DNA from: Dehalococcoidia bacterium
GTDB lineage: Bacteria; Chloroflexota; Dehalococcoidia; Dehalococcoidales; E44-bin46
NCBI GenBank assembly: GCA_004376105.1
Contig: SOKA01000053.1
Span: 1-9,185 of the forward strand
Direction: 5' to 3'
Length of the DNA: 9,185 nucleotides
The position numbers and the translations under genes are program-made. The notes below the pieces were generated by a model that saw only the letters and a program-made list of their open reading frames with translations, was not told the DNA's origin and did not search any database. Below are positions 5,887 through 9,185 of this stretch, piece by piece. Each line of letters starts with the position of its first letter. Within the stretch, counting starts at the first letter, position 1.

Positions 5887-5913
5887 TTGACTTCTGGTAG
5901 TAAAGCTTATAAA
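5887..5913 (+). promoter_or_regulatory. Possible second tandem promoter before tRNA-Thr(TGT)
   Basis: A second TTGACT (5887-5892) with TATAAA (5908-5913) has only a 15-base spacer. It would start transcription at about the first base of the tRNA, so it is less convincing than the upstream one. Confidence 0.3.
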
Positions 5914-5919
5914 AGTAGC

Positions 5920-5992
5920 GCCCGAGTAGCGCAATGGTAGCGCAACCGACTTGTAATCGGTAGGTTAGTGGGTTCGAGTCCCCTCTCGGGCT
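5920..5992 (+). tRNA. tRNA-Thr(TGT)
   Basis: Acceptor GCCCGAG pairs with CTCGGGC (5985-5991), discriminator T, no encoded CCA. The D stem is GCGC/GCGC. Anticodon stem ACCGA/TCGGT encloses CTTGTAA, giving TGT (reads ACA). The T stem GTGGG/CCCCT has one T-C mismatch and one G-T pair. Its position corresponds to thrU of the E. coli tufB operon. Confidence 0.93.
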
Positions 5993-6037
5993 CAGGGGAT
6001 ACTTATAGAGCTGGTAAGTAAAAGGGGGGTGCCAATA

Positions 6038-6175
6038 ATGCCGGTGGTAGCCAGTATCGTAAAGTGTAAGAAGTGTGATTTTGAGATAAGGTCAGATTGG
6101 AAGTACTGCCCTAACTGTGGGGATAAGATTGTCTGTGTTGGCAAGTATTCGGTGTGCAAAAAGGCAGGGAGTTAG
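6038..6175 (+). CDS. Tiny zinc-ribbon protein (45 residues)
   Basis: ATG 6038-6040 to TAG 6173-6175, with GGGGGG eight bases upstream as ribosome-binding site. The product carries two CxxC knuckles, VKCKKCDF (Cys10, Cys13) and YCPNCGD (Cys24, Cys27), ten residues apart. This is the pattern of a short zinc ribbon. Cys33 and Cys40 are additional. It lies inside the tRNA array, between tRNA-Thr(TGT) and tRNA-Tyr. The family is the generic 'double zinc ribbon/zinc-ribbon domain' type and no function can be given. The ribosome-binding site and the cysteine spacing make chance unlikely. Confidence 0.75.
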   Translation: MPVVASIVKCKKCDFEIRSDWKYCPNCGDKIVCVGKYSVCKKAGS

Positions 6176-6183
6176 GGCCTGAT

Positions 6184-6271
6184 GGAGGGGTGCCGGAGTG
6201 GTTAATCGGAGCAGTCTGTAAAATTGCCGCCTGAAAGGGCTACGCAGGTTCAAATCCTGCCCCCTCCACCA
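6184..6271 (+). tRNA. tRNA-Tyr(GTA)
   Basis: A class II tRNA with a long variable arm. Acceptor GGAGGGG pairs with CCCCTCC (6261-6267), discriminator A, CCA encoded (6269-6271). Anticodon stem GCAGT/ATTGC encloses CTGTAAA, giving GTA (reads TAC/TAT). The T arm is GCAGG-TTCAAAT-CCTGC. It corresponds to tyrU in the E. coli tufB operon. Confidence 0.95.
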
Positions 6272-6286
6272 TAGTTTAAGTATGGT
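6268..6286 (+). other. Perfect hairpin overlapping the tRNA-Tyr CCA end
   Basis: ACCATA (6268-6273) is complementary to TATGGT (6281-6286) around a 7-base loop. The 5' arm contains the encoded CCA. There is no T-run, so this is not a terminator. It could affect 3' processing or be chance. Confidence 0.3.
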
Positions 6287-6297
6287 AGAGCTTCGAC

Positions 6298-6327
6298 TAG
6301 ACAACGGATTATAGAAATTTGTATAAT
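6298..6327 (+). promoter_or_regulatory. Internal promoter before tRNA-Thr(GGT)/tuf
   Basis: TAGACA (6298-6303), 18-base spacer and TATAAT (6322-6327). The start near 6334 would be three bases before the tRNA. It could give tuf extra transcription independent of the upstream tRNAs. Confidence 0.55.
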
Positions 6328-6336
6328 AAGACCAAC

Positions 6337-6409
6337 GCCCACATAGCTCAGCAGGTAGAGCACGTTCTTGGTAAGAACGGGGTCACCAGTTCGAGTCTGG
6401 TTGTGGGCT
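6337..6409 (+). tRNA. tRNA-Thr(GGT)
   Basis: Acceptor GCCCACA pairs with TGTGGGC (6402-6408), discriminator T, no encoded CCA. The D stem is GCTC/GAGC. Anticodon stem CGTTC/GAACG encloses TTGGTAA, giving GGT (reads ACC/ACT). The T arm is ACCAG-TTCGAGT-CTGGT. It lies 19 bases before tuf, as thrT does in E. coli. Confidence 0.95.
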
Positions 6410-6428
6410 CAGATAAAGGGGGTTAGAA

Positions 6429-7631
6429 ATGGCTAAAAAGAAGTTTGAGCGGACTAAGCCACATTGCAATGTGGGCACTATCGGTCATGTTGACCATGGG
6501 AAGACAGTTTTGACCTCAGCTATAACCAAGGTATTATCAACGGTTAACCCTACTCAGTATCGTTCGTTTGATAGCATTGATAATGCGCCTGAGGAAAAGG
6601 CAAGGGGATTAACTATCGCTATTGCCCATGTGGAGTATGAGACCGATAAACGGCACTATTGTCATATTGATTGCCCGGGTCATGCTGACTATATTAAGAA
6701 TATGATAACCGGGGCTGCTCAGATGGATGGAGCTATATTGGTAGTAAGTGCTCCCGATGGTCCTATGCCCCAAACCAGAGAGCATCTCTTGCTAGCTCGT
6801 CAAGTGGAGGTTCCAGCTATTGTAGTTTGCCTTCACAAGGTAGATTTGATGGCGGATGAAGAGCTCCTGGAGCTGGTGGAGATGGAGATGAGGGAGCTAC
6901 TTACTAAGTATGGTTTCCCCGGAGATGAGATACCGGTGCTAAGGGTAAGTGGTCTTAAGGCTGACGAGTGTGGCTGTGGCAAGAGAGAATGTCAATGGTG
7001 CGGTGGCGTTTGGAGACTGCTGGATGCTGTAGATAGCTATATTCCTATTCCAAAGCGGGCTAAAGACCAGCCCTTCTTAATGCCGGTAGAGGATGTCTTT
7101 AGCATTAAAGGTCGGGGCACGGTGCCCACAGGCAGGGTTGAGCGTGGGGTGATTAAGCCCGGGGACGAGATTGAGATAGTCGGCTTGCACCATGAGTCCC
7201 GCAAGACGGTAGTTACCAGCCTGGAGATGTTCCATAAGACTCTAGATGAAGCTGAGCCGGGTGATGCTGTTGGCTGCTTGCTAAGGGGCATAGAGCGGGA
7301 TGAAGTAGAAAGAGGACAGGTATTAGCTGCCCCTGGCTCTATTAAACCCCATACCTATGCTGAGGCTAGGGTATATGTGTTGAGTAAGGAGGAGGGAGGG
7401 AGGCACACCCCCTTCTTTACCGGATATAAGCCCCAATTCTATATTAGGACCACAGATGTTACCGGCGAGATTGAGCTACCAGAAGGGGTGGAGATGGTTA
7501 TGCCCGGTGATAATATAACTATGAAGATAAAACTTATCTACCCTGTGGCCTTAGAGGAAGGTCTGCGTTTTGCTATTAGAGAGGGGGGTAAAACGGTAGG
7601 TGCGGGCGCTTTTAGCCGCATTATAGAGTAG
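6429..7631 (+). CDS. tuf: Elongation factor Tu, divergent, with Cys4 insertion
   Basis: A GTPase that brings aminoacyl-tRNA to the ribosome; 400 residues, full length with all three domains. G1 GHVDHGKT (19-26), switch I RGLTI (59-63) and G3 DCPGH (81-85) are normal. G4 reads HKVD (136-139) instead of NKxD, and G5 reads SGL (174-176) instead of SAL. Between G5 and the end of domain 1 lies CGCGKRECQWC (Cys181, 183, 188, 191), a likely zinc site replacing the usual loop. Domain 2 has GRGTVPTGRVERG with Pro where Val is usual. Domain 3 is conventional (GGRHTPFF, FAIREGGKTVGAG). ATG 6429 follows AAAGGGGG. It is transcribed with the tRNAs upstream and rpmG downstream. It is certainly a tuf homologue; whether it is the organism's main EF-Tu is open. 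Confidence 0.96.
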   Translation: MAKKKFERTKPHCNVGTIGHVDHGKTVLTSAITKVLSTVNPTQYRSFDSIDNAPEEKARGLTIAIAHVEYETDKRHYCHIDCPGHADYIKNMITGAAQMDGAILVVSAPDGPMPQTREHLLLARQVEVPAIVVCLHKVDLMADEELLELVEMEMRELLTKYGFPGDEIPVLRVSGLKADECGCGKRECQWCGGVWRLLDAVDSYIPIPKRAKDQPFLMPVEDVFSIKGRGTVPTGRVERGVIKPGDEIEIVGLHHESRKTVVTSLEMFHKTLDEAEPGDAVGCLLRGIERDEVERGQVLAAPGSIKPHTYAEARVYVLSKEEGGRHTPFFTGYKPQFYIRTTDVTGEIELPEGVEMVMPGDNITMKIKLIYPVALEEGLRFAIREGGKTVGAGAFSRIIE

Positions 7632-7633
7632 AT

Positions 7634-7801
7634 ATGGCTAGGAAAGCTGAAGCCAGGGTTATCATTCATCTTGCCTGTACTGAGTGCAATGAGAGGACAT
7701 ATACTACTACTAAGAATAAAAAGAATGACCCCCAACGATTAGAGCTTAGAAAATACTGCCCCCGTTGTCGTGCTTATAGACTTCATAGAGAGATAAAATA
7801 G
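7634..7801 (+). CDS. rpmG: Ribosomal protein L33 (zinc-binding type)
   Basis: A 55-residue large-subunit protein, the usual size of L33. It carries two knuckles, ACTEC (Cys15, Cys18) and YCPRC (Cys42, Cys45), of the Cys4 zinc-binding form, plus the family stretch ERTYTTTKNKKNDPQRLELR. ATG 7634 lies two bases after the tuf stop, so translation is probably coupled, and no strong Shine-Dalgarno is present. Position between tuf and secE is the common bacterial arrangement. Confidence 0.95.
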   Translation: MARKAEARVIIHLACTECNERTYTTTKNKKNDPQRLELRKYCPRCRAYRLHREIK

Positions 7802-7836
7802 GGCTACACGACTAAGAAGTATATGAGATTCCTTCT

Positions 7837-8052
7837 ATGACATATCATACTACTCCCAAGCGAGGCGGCTCAAGATTTAGATTCTTTGGCGATGTTATAG
7901 CTGAGTTAAAGAAGGTAGTCTGGCTTTCCAGACGAGAAGCTGTGTATTTGACAATTCTAGTGCTGATTGTTTCTCTCATCGCTGGTCTAGTTCTAGGAGT
8001 CATTGATTATGGTTTTAGTGACTTTGTCAATAGATTCTTTTTAGGTAGATAG
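7837..8052 (+). CDS. secE: Preprotein translocase subunit SecE
   Basis: A small membrane subunit that clamps the SecY channel. The 71-residue single-span form is typical of most bacteria. The conserved cytoplasmic amphipathic helix ELKKVVWLSRREAVYLT spans residues 23-39, and one membrane helix follows at about 38-56. The N-terminus is basic. The start ATG 7837 is the only usable one after an in-frame TAA; its ribosome-binding site is weak. It lies 35 bases after rpmG and before nusG, as expected. Confidence 0.93.
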   Translation: MTYHTTPKRGGSRFRFFGDVIAELKKVVWLSRREAVYLTILVLIVSLIAGLVLGVIDYGFSDFVNRFFLGR

Positions 8053-8094
8053 AAGTTTGTTGGTTTCCAAGTTGAGCTGAAGCGTTATCACCAG

Positions 8095-8113
8095 GGGGAA
8101 CTTGTGCTTCCCC
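8095..8113 (+). other. Stem-loop between secE and nusG
   Basis: GGGGAA (8095-8100) pairs perfectly with TTCCCC (8108-8113) around a 7-base loop. It is followed by AAAAATCTTT rather than a T-run, so it is not an intrinsic terminator. It could be an RNA processing or stability element in the operon transcript. Confidence 0.4.
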
Positions 8114-8141
8114 AAAAATCTTTACCTAAGTGAGGCCATTT

Positions 8142-8675
8142 ATGGAGGAGGAGCCAAAATTTTGGTTTGTAATTCATACCTATTCAGGGTATGAAGAACG
8201 AGTTAAGAAGAATTTAGAGCAACGTATCAAGTTCATGGATTCTGAAGGCGAGGTCTCTCAGGTGGTTATACCTACTGAGGATGAGATTGAGGTTAGAAGT
8301 GGACAGAGGCGGACTGTGACCAAGAAGATATTGCCTGGTTATGTCCTTATTCAAATGAAGATGAGCGACCAGAGCTGGAGAATAGTACGTAATACCCCTG
8401 GTGTCACCGGTTTTGTTGGTAGTGGCAATAAACCTGTTCCGTTGCGAGAGGAGGAAGTTAATCAGATTTTGAGACAGATGGAAGCCGAAGCACCAAGGCT
8501 TAAAATTGGCTTTCGGGAGGGGCAAAGTGTTCGGGTGACTGATGGTCCGTTTATTGATTTTATCGGGGTAGTGGACAATATAAATTCGGGAAAGGGTAAA
8601 GTTAGGGTGCTTCTATCCCTTTTTGGGCGTGAAACACCGGTGGAGCTTGACTTCTTGCAGGTGGAGAAGCTTTGA
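8142..8675 (+). CDS. nusG: Transcription termination/antitermination factor NusG
   Basis: A 177-residue elongation factor that binds RNA polymerase and couples it to Rho or the ribosome. The NGN domain is seen in WFVIHTYSGYEERVKKNLEQ, the polymerase-binding patch KKILPGYVLIQM and RNTPGVTGFVG. The C-terminal KOW domain begins FREGQSVRVTDGPFIDFIGV and ends near LFGRETPVELDFLQVEKL. ATG 8142 is preferred to an in-frame GTG at 8130: GAGG lies six bases before the ATG, while the GTG itself forms part of that ribosome-binding region and has none of its own. It stands 89 bases after secE and 18 before rplK. Confidence 0.95.
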   Translation: MEEEPKFWFVIHTYSGYEERVKKNLEQRIKFMDSEGEVSQVVIPTEDEIEVRSGQRRTVTKKILPGYVLIQMKMSDQSWRIVRNTPGVTGFVGSGNKPVPLREEEVNQILRQMEAEAPRLKIGFREGQSVRVTDGPFIDFIGVVDNINSGKGKVRVLLSLFGRETPVELDFLQVEKL

Positions 8676-8693
8676 GCTCTTTTAGGAGACACA

Positions 8694-9116
8694 GTGGCGA
8701 AAAAGATAAAAGCCGTGATTAAATTGCAGATTCCAGCCGGGAAGGCAAACCCAGCTCCCCCAGTAGGTCCGGCTTTAGGTCAGCATGGGATTAATATTAT
8801 GACCTTTTGTAAGGAGTACAACGAGCGGACTTCTACCCAAGCTGGGTCTATTATTCCAGTTGAGATAACTGTCTTTGATGATAGGTCATTTACTTTTATT
8901 ACCAAAACACCGCCAACTACTGATTTGCTAAAGAAGGCACTAGGTGTGGAAAAGGGTGCTAGCGATTCTGGTCGTGAAAAAATAGGCAAGCTGTCCCGGG
9001 ATAAGCTTCGTGAAATAGCTCAGTCTAAGGCTAAGGATCTAAATGCTACCAGTATTGAGGGGGCGGAGCGAATTATTGAGGGCACAGCCCGAAGTATGGG
9101 GATTGAGATAGAGTGA
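8694..9116 (+). CDS. rplK: Ribosomal protein L11
   Basis: A 140-residue protein of the GTPase-associated centre that binds 23S rRNA and the L10/L7-L12 stalk; standard length. The N-terminal domain shows KLQIPAGKANPAPPVGPALG and GINIMTFCKEYNERT. The C-terminal rRNA-binding domain carries TKTPPTTDLLKKALG and ends with ARSMGIEIE. The start is GTG 8694 with TAGGAGAC just upstream. It follows nusG as usual, but the next gene is not rplA. Confidence 0.96.
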   Translation: MAKKIKAVIKLQIPAGKANPAPPVGPALGQHGINIMTFCKEYNERTSTQAGSIIPVEITVFDDRSFTFITKTPPTTDLLKKALGVEKGASDSGREKIGKLSRDKLREIAQSKAKDLNATSIEGAERIIEGTARSMGIEIE

Positions 9117-9118
9117 AG

Positions 9119-9185
9119 ATGGCAAGAGCGTTTTATATCCCTCCGGTGCTAATTTTCGGGTCAGGGGCATCACAACGAGTCGGAG
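9119..9185 (+). CDS. Iron-containing alcohol dehydrogenase, N-terminus only
   Basis: ATG 9119-9121, two bases after the rplK stop, opens a frame that runs off the right edge. The 22 visible residues include FYIPPVLIFGSGASQRVG. This matches the opening strand-turn of the Fe-ADH (class IV / PF00465-type) family, where a FxxPxxxxFGxGA pattern precedes the NAD(P)-binding domain. It does not resemble the N-terminus of L1, which normally follows rplK. No strong Shine-Dalgarno is seen (GAGTGAAG only), so coupling to rplK is possible. Only a short fragment is visible, so the family call is moderate and the substrate unknown. Confidence 0.65.
   Translation, partial: MARAFYIPPVLIFGSGASQRVG

Noticed and set aside
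6092..6304. Minus-strand open frame opposite the zinc-ribbon gene and tRNA-Tyr
   Set aside because: It is a typical spurious frame arising from the complement of a tRNA gene; it has no supporting context.
8095..8123. Intrinsic terminator between secE and nusG
   Set aside because: The stem is followed by A-rich sequence rather than a T-run, and the operon continues.
8130..8141. GTG 8130 as the NusG start
   Set aside because: The GTG overlaps the GTGAGG that serves as ribosome-binding site for the ATG at 8142, and it has no good site of its own.
8214..8692. Two minus-strand frames opposite nusG
   Set aside because: They are shadows of nusG without a ribosome-binding site or recognisable motif.
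1..9185. CRISPR array, insertion sequence, prophage or defence island
   Set aside because: No regularly spaced repeats, transposase or integrase motifs, terminal inverted repeats or target duplications were seen; nearly all space is explained by housekeeping genes.

Overview
The window is ordinary housekeeping DNA with several local oddities. The organism is a bacterium, most likely a member of the Chloroflexota and plausibly the class Dehalococcoidia. This rests on the character of the EF-Tu (the RSFDSIDNAPEEKARG stretch before switch I), a Cys4 type L33 and moderate base composition. It is a judgement from remembered sequence style, not a database match. No mobile element, phage gene, CRISPR array or defence system is visible.

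Left part (1-2400): the 3' end of an unrecognised plus-strand gene meets, tail to tail, a minus-strand operon. In transcription order the operon is RNase III (rnc), a 47-residue basic protein, a PflX-like radical SAM protein and an acylphosphatase. The radical SAM gene has no ATG, GTG or TTG in its N-terminal third and appears to start at ATA behind a good Shine-Dalgarno.

Middle (2400-5900): a tRNA-Gln(CTG) gene is divergent from rnc. It is followed by a minus-strand RNase J-like metallo-beta-lactamase whose stop codon touches the tRNA. Then come a GYD-domain protein gene behind a long leader, tRNA-Glu(CTC), and a nitrilase-superfamily hydrolase with the full Glu-Lys-Cys triad. Several genes have clear sigma-70-type promoters, and three share an extended -10 GTGCTATA.

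Right part (5840-9185): the conserved translation/secretion cluster runs tRNA-Thr(TGT), a tiny zinc-ribbon protein, tRNA-Tyr(GTA), tRNA-Thr(GGT), tuf, rpmG, secE, nusG, rplK. This closely follows the E. coli thrU-tyrU-glyT-thrT-tufB-secE-nusG-rplK order, with glyT missing and a zinc-ribbon gene inserted. After rplK the expected rplA is absent. The frame two bases after the rplK stop begins like an iron-containing alcohol dehydrogenase and runs off the window.

The points most worth checking are the ATA start, the EF-Tu with HKVD in place of NKxD plus a Cys4 insertion, the break in synteny after rplK, and an RNase III lacking one metal-binding aspartate. I did not find a convincing new multi-gene system.
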